DNA of 20,684 nt from JAHDCC01 sp964551835 (lineage in GTDB: Bacteria > Actinomycetota > Acidimicrobiia > Acidimicrobiales > SZUA-35), in the NCBI GenBank assembly GCA_964551835.1, contig CAZKEM010000044.1:1-20684 (forward strand), given 5' to 3'. Below, one piece after another: positions 1-8,047 of the stretch. The notes beneath the pieces are model-generated. The model saw nothing but the letters and a program-made list of their open reading frames with translations. It did no database searches and had not been told where the DNA came from. The stretch's first letter is position 1, and the number at the start of each line of letters is the position of its first letter. The translations under genes were made by a program, and so were the position numbers.

Positions 1-2657
1 CTCGACGTCAACTTCTTGAACGTTTGGCGCGTAAACTCTTGGGCTCGAGTCGCCGCCATGTAATAGAACGGGAGCGCCAACAAGACTAAGAACGTCGACG
101 ACAGCAGACCGACGACGATGGTCATTCCGAGGGCTTCCCAGAACGGGTCGCTTAACGCGAGGGGCAAAATTCCAGCGATCGTTGTCAGTGTAGTAGCCAC
201 CAGAGGCCGGAACCGTCGCCGGATCGCGTTCTGAATAGCCGTCCGAGCATCATGGCCTAGCTTCCGCTCCTGATTAGCGAAGTCAGTGAGCAAGATGGTG
301 TTGTTCACCGCAATGCCAATGAGTCCTATTAGACCCAACATCACGAAGAAGCTCAGAATGTTACCGGTCGCTAGAAGGCCTCCGAAGACGCCATAGAACG
401 AGAATGGAATAGCAAGAAAAACAAGAAGCCATTGGATCGCAGACCGGAACTGAATAACCAACAAAATCAACATCATGATAAGGGCGCCGCCAAAGGCGTA
501 TGGAAGCGAGTCGAACGACTCTTGGTTGTCCGTTTCGAACCCGAAGTCAAACCCAAAAGCGTCCTCGTTCAATCCAAGCGCCTTCAACTCGCCCGCAGGA
601 AAGTTCTTTTCAAGAAAGTCCTGCGTTGCTTGGGTTGCCGCCGTAGTCGCATCACTGTCGAATTTGGCCCTAATCTCGACCAAACGGAGACCGTCGGTTC
701 GGGCAACCGTCGTAGTGTAATCGACCTTGGTGTCGGTGACGGTGATAGTCTCGGCATCGTTTTCTTGAACCACGGCGCCATTGAGATCTGCCGCGATCTG
801 TTTTGCGGCTGGAATGAGGGTCGCTAAGTCTTCGCCATAAACCTGAGCTCGGAAGGGGAATAACTCTTCAGGTGGCCCTGCTGACTGTTGGGTGAAGACA
901 ACGCCTGGACCAGCTTCGGTGGCAGTCGCTGCAGCCACAGGGCTGAGTTTGTCAGCGATAAGTTCGTTCGCAGAGTCCCTGGTGCCAATTGGCGTCAGCG
1001 TCATCACACGAGGAGTGGTCTCTAGCTGTGGGTAAGCGTAGTAGAGCTCTTCAAGGTCGTCGCCGAGGGCGTCGACGGCCGCCTGGTTTGTTTTGAGGGT
1101 CAGCTGTTCTGTCTCGGCCAGTGGCGTGGTTGGAGCGACCTGGTAGTTGGCATTGATCTGAATCGAGTCATTCGTAGATGGAAAGATGTCGAATCCAACC
1201 TTCGGCGCGAAAATTTGGAGGCCGATCATCACAAACCCAATGCTGAACAGCACGCTGGCCAAGCCAACTGCCATTCCAGGCTTGCCCCGTACCCCTACTG
1301 GGGCGGCGACTGCCTTAGCGAGTTTGTCTTGGATCTTCTGAAGAGGTCCGAGGCTTGGTTTAGCGTTGAGGACTAGGAATCGGCTCGCGACAGGGATAAA
1401 TACTAGCGAAAGAATCAGAGATACTGCCAACGAGATCATCACTGTTATAGGCAGGATGCGGATGAAGCTGCCCAGAATGCCGGTGATGAAAAGCATTGGA
1501 GCGAACACCAGGATCGTTGTCAGTGTGCCGGAAACGCTGGCGGCACCGACTCGGTTAATCGCCTTCTTGATTACCTCGCGAGGGGGGTCGCCGTCCTCGC
1601 GGAACGAGACTATTGCCTCCGTAATCACGATTGCGTCGTCAACAAATAGGCCAAGAGCGAGAATAATTCCGAAAAGTGAAATCGTATTGAGCGAGATCCC
1701 GACAAGGTATAGAAGACCAACCGTCGTCGACAGAACCGAGAAAATAAATAGCCCGGTGATAATCGAAGCCCGCCACGAAATAAGAAGCAACGCGATAATC
1801 GACACGGCAACTATTCCGGTCAGAACGTTGCTTTCGAGGGATCCGATCTGTTGGCGTATTTGGGTAGCGAAGTCAAACGCAACCATCGACCCAAAATCAG
1901 CGCCTAGGGTTTGGTCGTTATCGAGGGCACTGAGAACAGTGTCAGTCGCATCGCGAACTTCTAGGTTGTCGACCCCGCCGGCAGCGACCACACCGACGGT
2001 GACAGCTGGCCGGACTTCAGCGGTGCCGTCGTCGCCCTTGACCGCAATTTGGTTGAACGAAACCTGTTCCTGTTGCTCTTCGCCCGTCGCCGGGTCGATT
2101 CCGCGCCGAATGAGAGGAACCACCGTTGCTCGTTTGATGTCTGGGTTTGCCTCTAAGCTCGGCAACGCCAGTTCGGCGGCGTCTTCGAGCTCCTCGGCGG
2201 TTGCACCGATTTGGCCGTAGACGCCAACGAGTAGATCAAACTCTTCCAGCAGTTTGGATGCGTCGATCGTCCGGACTTCGAGCTCAGCTTGTTCGGGGAG
2301 AGTAAGACCGTCAAGAGTGTTTTGGATGGAGATTGCCCCTTCGGCTGGGTCGGCGCCACCTTCGAACTCGGTGACGATCACAATGCCGTTGTCCCGAGCA
2401 AACGTTTGCACTTCTTTGACACCTTCGCTACGCAAAATTGCGTCAGTGATAGGTTGCGAAAGTTCCTTGTCAACAATCTCGGCGTCACCAACAAAATACT
2501 GTCCATTAACGACAACGATCGGAACCTGAACCGATGGAAAACCTTCTCTTGGTAACAAGACCGTGTAAGACAAGACCCCAAACGCCAGCAAAGCTACCCA
2601 GATGCCGGCAGTGAATTTTGGTCGAGCGGCGAAAATGTCTACGAATTTTGCTAACAC
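1..2657 (-). CDS. RND (AcrB/HAE1-like) efflux transporter, C-terminus beyond window
   Basis: Reading the minus strand from GTG at 2657 gives an uninterrupted frame of about 885 codons that leaves the window without a stop. The start has an AGGTGG Shine-Dalgarno 6 nt upstream. The protein has an N-terminal membrane segment, a periplasmic-type porter domain, a block of helices carrying GLFVDDAIVITEA (the paired Asp of RND TM4) and a 'SGTLTTILVFAPMLF' segment. A second porter domain follows, then a second helix block with IGIAVNNTILLTDFA and 'RRRFRPLVATTLTTIAGILPLAL'. This is the duplicated RND architecture. The visible end (helix, then a basic tail) suggests few residues are missing. The AcrB TM10 lysine is replaced by Asn (VNN), as I recall for SwrC-type members. 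RND pumps use the proton gradient to move hydrophobic compounds or lipids; the substrate cannot be told here. No membrane-fusion partner is visible. Confidence 0.93.
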   Translation of the reverse strand, partial: MLAKFVDIFAARPKFTAGIWVALLAFGVLSYTVLLPREGFPSVQVPIVVVNGQYFVGDAEIVDKELSQPITDAILRSEGVKEVQTFARDNGIVIVTEFEGGADPAEGAISIQNTLDGLTLPEQAELEVRTIDASKLLEEFDLLVGVYGQIGATAEELEDAAELALPSLEANPDIKRATVVPLIRRGIDPATGEEQQEQVSFNQIAVKGDDGTAEVRPAVTVGVVAAGGVDNLEVRDATDTVLSALDNDQTLGADFGSMVAFDFATQIRQQIGSLESNVLTGIVAVSIIALLLISWRASIITGLFIFSVLSTTVGLLYLVGISLNTISLFGIILALGLFVDDAIVITEAIVSFREDGDPPREVIKKAINRVGAASVSGTLTTILVFAPMLFITGILGSFIRILPITVMISLAVSLILSLVFIPVASRFLVLNAKPSLGPLQKIQDKLAKAVAAPVGVRGKPGMAVGLASVLFSIGFVMIGLQIFAPKVGFDIFPSTNDSIQINANYQVAPTTPLAETEQLTLKTNQAAVDALGDDLEELYYAYPQLETTPRVMTLTPIGTRDSANELIADKLSPVAAATATEAGPGVVFTQQSAGPPEELFPFRAQVYGEDLATLIPAAKQIAADLNGAVVQENDAETITVTDTKVDYTTTVARTDGLRLVEIRAKFDSDATTAATQATQDFLEKNFPAGELKALGLNEDAFGFDFGFETDNQESFDSLPYAFGGALIMMLILLVIQFRSAIQWLLVFLAIPFSFYGVFGGLLATGNILSFFVMLGLIGLIGIAVNNTILLTDFANQERKLGHDARTAIQNAIRRRFRPLVATTLTTIAGILPLALSDPFWEALGMTIVVGLLSSTFLVLLALPFYYMAATRAQEFTRQTFKKLTS

Positions 2658-2716
2658 TGTTGTCCACCTAATTCTGAATTGTGCTGACCTAGTCGGTCGT
2701 TTGTGTTGGTTGTTTA

Positions 2717-2728
2717 TTCCGAACGGAA
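2717..2728. repeat. short palindrome upstream of the RND gene
   Basis: TTCCGAACGGAA, arms TTCCG/CGGAA with 2 bases between, lies about 60 bases upstream of the RND start in the 168-base gap after the thioredoxin-like gene. It could be an operator for the pump gene. No regulator gene is adjacent in the window, and such short palindromes occur by chance. Confidence 0.25.
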
Positions 2729-2825
2729 CTCAACGTAGTTTGTCGGTAACGATGTTGGAGGATCGGAACGCTGGAACATTCGTGACCTCAAGCGGTAGGT
2801 TCGCAATCGACCGGGGTCACTGTAA

Positions 2826-3341
2826 TTAACTCGCTGCCAGCGTACCAGGGAACGGAGTAGGGTCACCGGGTTTCGGTACTTGCGGCTTAGACCACGCGAG
2901 TTGCCCACAAATAGTCGCCGCTATTTCGTTCCATTGTTCAGGGTTCCAGCCATTTGCCACTTCAAGAAACCCGTCCGATCGGATGTGGATCAAGGCAGGT
3001 AACTGCTCAAGGCCCAGCTCGGAGACGAGCTTGCGTTCGGGGTCCGGGAATGTTAGGAACTTCTCTTCCCACGGCCCAAGGAATGTGCGGCAACCCTCGG
3101 CATCGGCTGTGGCGATCCAGCCAACCCGGATGTCAGCAGGCGAGAAATGATGCAACAGGTCGCCTGCTGCTTCGAGTATCCACGAACTCTCGTTGGTGTA
3201 CGGATCAAGGGCAACTAAAAAAAATGGATAGGAAGTTAACCAGTCACGGAGAGGGTAGCTGTTGCCGTTGATTGAACTAAATGAGGTATCAGGGGAAACT
3301 TGAGACACACTTGGGAGGCTAGCGCAGCGGCACACAATCAT
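2826..3341 (-). CDS. thioredoxin-fold-like protein of unknown function
   Basis: A 171-residue ORF reading from ATG at 3341. The pattern 'G.SYPLRDWLTSYPFFLVALDPYTNESSW', then alternating helices and strands, then 'LGLEQLPALIHIRSDG' with a cis-Pro-like LP, resembles the TlpA/AhpC thioredoxin fold. The family assignment is from memory of similar actinobacterial proteins and is moderate. There is no CxxC: the only close pair is C4-R-C6 at the extreme N-terminus, with further single cysteines later, so classical disulfide reductase activity is doubtful. The C-terminus ends in a proline-rich tail (PQVPKPGDPTPFPG). The start codon overlaps the ATG of the longest possible endonuclease III reading frame on the other strand. 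A TAAGCT box lies 13 nt upstream of the ATG, compatible with a very short leader. It is divergent from nth and upstream of the RND gene on the same strand. Confidence 0.7.
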   Translation of the reverse strand: MIVCRCASLPSVSQVSPDTSFSSINGNSYPLRDWLTSYPFFLVALDPYTNESSWILEAAGDLLHHFSPADIRVGWIATADAEGCRTFLGPWEEKFLTFPDPERKLVSELGLEQLPALIHIRSDGFLEVANGWNPEQWNEIAATICGQLAWSKPQVPKPGDPTPFPGTLAAS

Positions 3342-3408
3342 GGCCGAGGCAGTTAGCTTAGAGATGAGTTTGAAACTTCATACGACGAATGTTACAGAAC
3401 AGGGCGAG

Positions 3409-4056
3409 ATGAAAAGGCAAGACAAGGCAGACAGAATCGGTGAAACTCTCGACTCTCTGTACCCCGACCCTCCCATTCCGTTGGACCATGATGGGCCGTT
3501 TACGCTCTTGGTGGCGGTCGCATTGTCGGCACAGACAACCGACAAGAAGGTCAACGAGGTTACGCCAGCCCTGTTCAACGTGGCGGACACTCCCGAGAAA
3601 ATGGCAGCACTTTCACCTGAAACGATCCTGGGGTACATCAAGCAACTGGGTTTAGCGCCAACGAAAGCTCGTAATCTGTCGAATATGGCTCACCAGATCG
3701 CCGAAGCTGGGGGAGAGGTTCGGGCGGACTGGGACTTTCTGGAGTCGCTACCGGGAGTAGGCCATAAGACCGCTAGCGTTGTTATGGCTCAGTCGTTCGA
3801 TGTTCCGTCGTTTCCCGTGGACACCCATATTCATCGCTTGGCCGCTCGTTGGGGTCTGTCTAATGACACAACTGTCCAACGAACAGAAAAAGACCTGAAA
3901 GCGGTATTTCCGAAAGATACCTGGAATCGGCGGCACCTGCAGATCATCTATTTCGGTCGACAATATTGCCCGGCCCGAGGCCATGACCTGTGGACTTGTC
4001 AGATCTGTTCGTGGGCGTCGACGAAGAAACGGAAACAAGCCGAACAAAAGCGTTAA
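3409..4056 (+). CDS. nth: endonuclease III (DNA glycosylase/AP lyase) with altered Fe-S cysteine pattern
   Basis: Base-excision repair enzyme that removes oxidised pyrimidines and cleaves the abasic site. The frame is open from ATG 3340, but I choose ATG 3409 (AGGGCGAG just upstream). This gives 215 residues and puts the helix-hairpin-helix LPGVGHKTA with catalytic Lys at 120 and the VDTHIHR Asp at 138, the same numbers as E. coli Nth. The N-terminal 'LLVAVALSAQTTDKKVN' is the family's first conserved helix. The C-terminal cluster loop is unusual. E. coli has Cys187/194/197/203; here 187 and 197 are Cys, but 194 is Leu and 203 is Ala, with His192 and Cys200 nearby, giving C-x4-H-x4-C-x2-C. 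The glycosylase core is intact, so activity is expected; metal binding is uncertain. Confidence 0.93.
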   Translation: MKRQDKADRIGETLDSLYPDPPIPLDHDGPFTLLVAVALSAQTTDKKVNEVTPALFNVADTPEKMAALSPETILGYIKQLGLAPTKARNLSNMAHQIAEAGGEVRADWDFLESLPGVGHKTASVVMAQSFDVPSFPVDTHIHRLAARWGLSNDTTVQRTEKDLKAVFPKDTWNRRHLQIIYFGRQYCPARGHDLWTCQICSWASTKKRKQAEQKR

Positions 4057-4138
4057 CAGTCGACTAATGGAAATGTAGGTGAGGCTTTAGGCACACGAGA
4101 CTCTTCTCACAGATCAGAGGCGTCGTACTAGCGGAGAA

Positions 4139-4144
4139 TATAAA
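4139..4144 (+). promoter_or_regulatory. possible -10 box upstream of the MBL-fold gene
   Basis: TATAAA lies in the 136-base gap between nth and the next gene, about 49 nt before its ATG. The leader it would give contains the GAGGAAG ribosome site at 4177-4183. No good -35 is seen at normal spacing. An odd palindrome AAAGTC-A-GACTTT (4142-4154) overlaps it and could be an operator. Weak evidence only. Confidence 0.3.
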
Positions 4145-4192
4145 GTCAGACTTTCGCCTGCGGACCGCAACTAGTTGAGGAAGTAGTAACCG

Positions 4193-5077
4193 ATGCTCTC
4201 AGTTGAATTCTTTGGAGTTCGAGGTTCGACGCCTAGCTGTGACCCAGAAATAATCGGTTTCGGCGGAAACACCTCTTGCGTGTTGGTTTCGGTTCCCGAT
4301 GAGGACCCGATTGTCCTTGATCTTGGGACCGGACTCCGTTCCCTCGGCCTGAACCTAACGGCCAAAGCGGACATTGCTCAATCAGAACCAATGGCCGTTA
4401 CCGCCTTGCTAACTCATCTTCACTGGGACCATGTTCAAGGGCTGCCGTTCTTCGCCCCAATTCTTCGAGATGACTTCGAAATGACCATTGTTGGCCCGCC
4501 GCAAGTCGGGTCGGGTCTTGAAAGGGCTATTCGCGAGTTCATGTGCCCCCCATTGTTTCCTGTAAGCATCGACGCGTTGCCGAGTCAGCTCAATTTTGTT
4601 GAGTCGACGAATCGAACGTTTTCGGTTGGTTCTGCGACAATTACAGCTTTCCCAGTACCTCATGTGGGGGCAACCAATGGGTATCGAATCGATGTCGGAA
4701 TGGCGTCGGTGGCGTATCTACCGGATCATCAGCAACCGACGTTGGACCCGACCGTCGTACCTGAAGATGTTGTGCGTAACTGCCTTGGAGTCGACTTGTT
4801 GATCCATGACTCTCAGTATTCAGCTTCAGAGTTTGCTTCGCGGTCTGATTGGGGTCATTGCACCGCTGAGTTCGCGGTTGCTATGGCCAAAGAATGCAAG
4901 GCGAAACGACTTGTCCTTTTCCACCATGACCCTTCACACGACGACCGGTGGATCGAGGCGTCGGTTCGACGAGCCCAAAATATTGCACCCGAAGGTCTGA
5001 CTGTTCTGGGTGCATCCGAGGGGCTTTCTGTGACCTCCGGGTTGTCGTCGGTGTTGACCCAGTCTGGCGCAATATAG
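4193..5077 (+). CDS. metallo-beta-lactamase-fold hydrolase (phosphodiesterase-like)
   Basis: A 294-residue cytoplasmic enzyme. The N-terminal 'FFGVRGSTPS..........GFGGNTSCV' block is typical of the MBL subgroup related to PhnP and cyclic-nucleotide phosphodiesterases. The metal motif is THLHWDH (His75, His77, Asp79, His80), with later ligands plausibly His157 (VPHVG), Asp206 (LIHDSQY) and His244 (LFHHD), so two metal ions can be bound. The start is supported by GAGGAAG 9 nt before ATG. The substrate is unknown: a cyclic nucleotide, phosphodiester or RNA-type substrate are all possible. It follows nth on the same strand after 136 bases and precedes the site-2 protease by 131 bases, so it is probably its own unit. 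Confidence 0.88.
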   Translation: MLSVEFFGVRGSTPSCDPEIIGFGGNTSCVLVSVPDEDPIVLDLGTGLRSLGLNLTAKADIAQSEPMAVTALLTHLHWDHVQGLPFFAPILRDDFEMTIVGPPQVGSGLERAIREFMCPPLFPVSIDALPSQLNFVESTNRTFSVGSATITAFPVPHVGATNGYRIDVGMASVAYLPDHQQPTLDPTVVPEDVVRNCLGVDLLIHDSQYSASEFASRSDWGHCTAEFAVAMAKECKAKRLVLFHHDPSHDDRWIEASVRRAQNIAPEGLTVLGASEGLSVTSGLSSVLTQSGAI

Positions 5078-5208
5078 TTCTCGGACAGTTTGGCAAGGGT
5101 CATACGAACCATTGGTGGCGTCAGTTCGTCCTACAGGGAAACGACGGCGAACTGGTTCACTGAAAGAGGTGCGGGAGGATCGTCTACAGTCCCGATTGGT
5201 TTGGTGAC

Positions 5209-6171
5209 ATGATTCAACAGTCGACAAGTGTTGAGCTGACAAAATTGCCGGTGGCGGCTGATAATTCGACGAGTGAACGGCGTGTTGAATGGTCGCCGTT
5301 TTGGGCAGGTGTAACGGTTCTCGCACTATTCGCTTTAGCGATTTGGGCGCGAAGTGGGTTAGTTCTGCTGGCCTTCTTGGGCGTCATCGTTCTCGCTCAC
5401 GAGGGCGGTCACCTCCTGGCTGCCCGGCGATCCGGCATGAAGCCCACGGAGTACTTCTGGGGCTTCGGTCCAGAAATCGTAGCATTCGATCACAACGGCT
5501 GCCGGTACGGAATCAAGGCTGTATTGGCCGGCGGCTACGTCAAGATACACGGGATGACGCCAACCTCTGAACTGCCGGAAGGGTTCGCCGAGTCAGGCAG
5601 CTATCGAGCAGCAAGTCATCGGGGACGCCTCTTTACAATCTTGGCTGGACCAGGAGTCAACTTGGTGATGGCGGTCGTGGCATTCGCAGCGGCGCTCATG
5701 CTCCAGGGAGCGACCCCCTTCGTTGCCTTGCGACAAGGTTTGGACATGGTGGCGTCGCTAACCGCTGGGACCATTGAGGGGCTGTGGGTGTTCTTCACCA
5801 GTCTCGGAGCTTATGCAGAAACAGTTCTTGGCCAGACAGACGTGGCCGACGCTCCAGTGCGATTCATGTCTCCGGTTGCACAAGCCGAGGTCAGCAACTT
5901 CGCGATCGAGTCAGGAATGGCGACGTCGCTTCGGTGGTTTGCTATCTTGTCGTGTGCGATCGGCATCGTGAATTTGATACCCCTGCCTCCTCTCGACGGT
6001 GCCCACGCCGTCGTGGCCTTCGTGGAAGGCGTTTGGCAACGGCTGCGCGGCGACCGGACTCGACAGGTCAACGTCGCCAAGTTGGCTCCACTAGCTTGGC
6101 TTACATTGGGTGTGTTAGTTATGATCTCGGTTTCGGCCCTAGTCATCGATATTCGGGAGTTGGCCCGATAA
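5209..6171 (+). CDS. site-2 intramembrane metalloprotease (M50, RseP/Rip-like) without PDZ domain
   Basis: A 320-residue membrane protein. An extra N-terminal helix (about 31-47) precedes the active-site helix with HEGGH (His64, Glu65, His68). 'YGIKAVLAGGYVKIHGM' is the conserved membrane-associated beta hairpin. GPGVNLVMAVVAF (about 148-160) and NLIPLPPLDGAH (255-266, Asp263 as third zinc ligand) are the other S2P hallmarks. The family cuts transmembrane anti-sigma factors and similar proteins inside the bilayer. RseP and Rip1 carry a PDZ domain between the GPG helix and the later helices. Here only about 30 residues join them, so the PDZ domain is absent. No strong Shine-Dalgarno precedes ATG 5209; a TACAGT box at 5185-5190 may give a short leader. 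No dxr or ispG neighbour is present, unlike the common actinobacterial arrangement. Confidence 0.9.
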   Translation: MIQQSTSVELTKLPVAADNSTSERRVEWSPFWAGVTVLALFALAIWARSGLVLLAFLGVIVLAHEGGHLLAARRSGMKPTEYFWGFGPEIVAFDHNGCRYGIKAVLAGGYVKIHGMTPTSELPEGFAESGSYRAASHRGRLFTILAGPGVNLVMAVVAFAAALMLQGATPFVALRQGLDMVASLTAGTIEGLWVFFTSLGAYAETVLGQTDVADAPVRFMSPVAQAEVSNFAIESGMATSLRWFAILSCAIGIVNLIPLPPLDGAHAVVAFVEGVWQRLRGDRTRQVNVAKLAPLAWLTLGVLVMISVSALVIDIRELAR

Positions 6172-6293
6172 CGCATCTGGGGCGGAGTGTTGTGAATAAC
6201 GGCCACCGAGGCCCGTGTGGCGGTTACCACCTCCGATACGACTTGAGGTCCGATTAATTCAGTAGACTTGACTCGTGGTACTGAAGTCATTTT

Positions 6294-6302
6294 TGTTAGT
6301 AT
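6294..6302 (+). promoter_or_regulatory. candidate extended -10 promoter of sufB
   Basis: TGT-TAGTAT is an extended -10 (TGn + TAnnnT) about 38 nt before the sufB ATG, leaving a leader of about 30 nt with a CGGAG ribosome site. A TTGACT at 6268-6273 is too far (23 nt) to be a normal -35. Short inverted repeats around it (TGACT...AGTCA, 6269-6273 and 6285-6289) could bind a regulator. No SufR-type gene is in the window. Confidence 0.4.
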
Positions 6303-6339
6303 CAACTGTTCAACCCTTCTCAACTATCGGAGTTGGTCT

Positions 6340-7743
6340 ATGACCGTTACCCCCGACAATCTCGATCTTGATCGGTACAAGCTTGGCTGGAGCGACCAAG
6401 AGGACTACGTCTACAAACCTAAACGTGGTTTGAACGAGGAAATCCTCCGCGAGATGTCGTGGATGAAGGGTGAGCCCGATTGGATGTTTAACAAGCGACT
6501 GAAGTCGTACCTCCACTTCAAAGAACGCGATATGCCCAACTGGGGCGGCGATATGTCAGAGATTTTCTTTGACGACATTTTCTACTACATCAAGCCGACA
6601 GACGGTCAGGTCGACGACTGGAACGATCTGCCGGACGCCATCAAAGACACCTACGAGAAGTTGGGCATTCCGGAAGCGGAACGTAAATATCTAGCGGGCG
6701 TTACAGCCCAGTACGAAAGCGAAGTTGTCTTTCACCGCAACCGGGAAGATCTCGAACGGCAAGGTGTCGTGTTTACCGATATGGATACCGCTCTTCGAGA
6801 GCATCCAGAGTTGGTCAAAAAGTACTTCGGCAAAGTCATCCCGGCCAATGACAATAAGTTCTCGGCCTTGAACACCTCTGTCTGGTCCGGCGGTTCATTT
6901 ATCTATGTTCCTCCTGGGGTCGAGGTCGAAATGCCGCTCCAGGCGTATTTCAGGATCAACGCCGAAAATATGGGTCAGTTCGAACGGACCCTCATTATTG
7001 CCGATGAAGGTTCGAAAGTTCACTACATCGAGGGTTGTTCTGCTCCCGTTTATACGTCAGACTCGCTGCACTCTGCTGTAGTTGAAATTGTCGTTAAACC
7101 AAACGCCCACGTCACATATACGACGATCCAGAACTGGTCGAGTAACGTCTTTAACTTGGTCACGAAGAGAGCGATCGTTGAAGCCGAAGGCCATATGGAA
7201 TGGATTGATGGCAACATCGGTAGCCGCCTGACAATGAAGTATCCAGCTGTCTGGCTGGTAGGACCCAAGGCCACTGGTGAAGTTCTTTCTGTTGCCTACG
7301 CTGGGAAAGACCAACACCAAGACACCGGAGCGAAAATGGTACACGCTGCGCCGGAAACGACTTCCAAAATTGTGTCTAAGTCGATTTCGAAAGACGGCGG
7401 CCGTTCCAGCTATCGAGGCTTGGTTCGGGTCGAAGATGGCGCGTATGGTTGCAAGAGTCATGTTCAGTGTGATGCGTTGATTCTCGACGATGATTCGGTT
7501 AGCGATACATACCCCTATATGGAGATAGGGTCCCAGGACGCTGAGATCGGTCACGAAGCGACTGTCTCTAAGGTCGCGGACGAACAAATGTTCTACTTGA
7601 TGAGCCGTGGATTGACTGAAGAGCAAGCGGTCGGCATGATCGTGAACGGCTTTATCGAACCAGTCACCCGGACCCTGCCGATGGAATATGCGGTTGAGTG
7701 GAGCCGTCTTATCGAACTGCAGATGGAAGGTTCGGTCGGCTAG
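6340..7743 (+). CDS. sufB: Fe-S cluster assembly scaffold protein SufB
   Basis: Scaffold subunit of the cytoplasmic SufBCD complex on which new iron-sulfur clusters are built. The frame is open from 6268, but ATG 6340 has CGGAG 7 nt upstream and gives the usual N-terminus (LDRYKLGWSDQEDYVYKPKRGLN in outline) and 467 residues. The family core is clear: 'NDNKFSALNTSVWSGGSF', YIEGCSAP with Cys233 (equivalent to the E. coli Cys254 sulfur-entry residue), SHVQCDAL with Cys377 (equivalent to Cys405) and IGHEATVS with His405-Glu406 (equivalent to His433-Glu434). All residues implicated in cluster assembly are therefore kept. Unlike the usual sufBDC operon, it ends at a strong terminator and is separated from sufD by three unrelated genes. 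Confidence 0.97.
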   Translation: MTVTPDNLDLDRYKLGWSDQEDYVYKPKRGLNEEILREMSWMKGEPDWMFNKRLKSYLHFKERDMPNWGGDMSEIFFDDIFYYIKPTDGQVDDWNDLPDAIKDTYEKLGIPEAERKYLAGVTAQYESEVVFHRNREDLERQGVVFTDMDTALREHPELVKKYFGKVIPANDNKFSALNTSVWSGGSFIYVPPGVEVEMPLQAYFRINAENMGQFERTLIIADEGSKVHYIEGCSAPVYTSDSLHSAVVEIVVKPNAHVTYTTIQNWSSNVFNLVTKRAIVEAEGHMEWIDGNIGSRLTMKYPAVWLVGPKATGEVLSVAYAGKDQHQDTGAKMVHAAPETTSKIVSKSISKDGGRSSYRGLVRVEDGAYGCKSHVQCDALILDDDSVSDTYPYMEIGSQDAEIGHEATVSKVADEQMFYLMSRGLTEEQAVGMIVNGFIEPVTRTLPMEYAVEWSRLIELQMEGSVG

Positions 7744-7762
7744 CCGATCTTGTATTGACTGG

Positions 7763-7793
7763 AAAGGCTGGCCTGCGAGGGCCAGCCTTTTTG
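7763..7793. terminator. intrinsic terminator after sufB
   Basis: A perfect 11-bp inverted repeat, AAAGGCTGGCC / GGCCAGCCTTT, with a 6-nt loop (TGCGAG) is followed by a T run (7788-7792). It lies 20 bases after the sufB stop and 20 bases before the end of the opposing MT0933-like gene. The A run on the other side makes it usable in both directions. It implies that sufB is transcribed separately from sufD. Confidence 0.88.
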
Positions 7794-7812
7794 TTATCCA
7801 GGGTCGGAACGA

Positions 7813-8007
7813 TTACTCGCCGTCTGAGGCTTCGCCTTCTTTATCGGCGTTGGGGAGCTTGTCGGCGAGCCCAGCAACCTTGTCGCCTAGACCACCTGGG
7901 AGCTTATCTCCGTGCTGTTCTGCTAGGTCCTTTACCTTGTCGCTATGTTCCGCCGCTAGATCTTTGGCGCTTTCAGCTGCGTCCTTGGCTTTGTCGAACA
8001 TTCCCAT
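7813..8007 (-). CDS. MT0933-like antitoxin-family small protein
   Basis: A 64-residue, strongly charged helical protein starting 'MGMFDKAKDAAESAKDLAAEHSDK' in outline, with repeated A/K/D heptad-like spacing and an acidic, disordered-looking tail. This matches the MT0933-like antitoxin family of actinobacteria (MGxFDKAKD... start), recognised from memory. ATG 8007 is chosen over the upstream ATG 8049 because AGGAG lies exactly 6 nt before it. ATG 8049 also overlaps the likely -10 box. No toxin partner is next to it: the neighbours are sufB (convergent) and a four-cysteine protein (divergent). 'Antitoxin' is therefore a family label only; a stress or nucleoid-associated role is equally possible. 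Confidence 0.7.
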   Translation of the reverse strand: MGMFDKAKDAAESAKDLAAEHSDKVKDLAEQHGDKLPGGLGDKVAGLADKLPNADKEGEASDGE

Positions 8008-8013
8008 TGTTGG

Positions 8014-8018
8014 CTCCT
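8014..8018 (-). promoter_or_regulatory. ribosome binding site fixing the MT0933-like start
   Basis: AGGAG on the minus strand, 6 nt upstream of ATG 8007. It decides against the longer frame starting at 8049. Confidence 0.75.
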
Positions 8019-8047
8019 TACATGTTGCCTGTTTTGTTGCAACGTCC

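Noticed and set aside
432..2829. Several plus-strand ORFs (up to 284 codons) across the first 2.7 kb
   Set aside because: They lie opposite the clear minus-strand RND transporter frame, have low-complexity Arg/Ser/Thr-rich products and no ribosome sites.
3227..3234. Run of eight A inside the thioredoxin-like gene as a possible programmed frameshift
   Set aside because: The frame reads through without interruption (YPFFLVAL) and matches the expected fold, so no slippage need be invoked.
6190..6235. Imperfect hairpin TAACGGCCAC...GTGGCGGTTA after the site-2 protease gene
   Set aside because: It has a mismatch and no following T run; it may help end transcription but is not a convincing intrinsic terminator.
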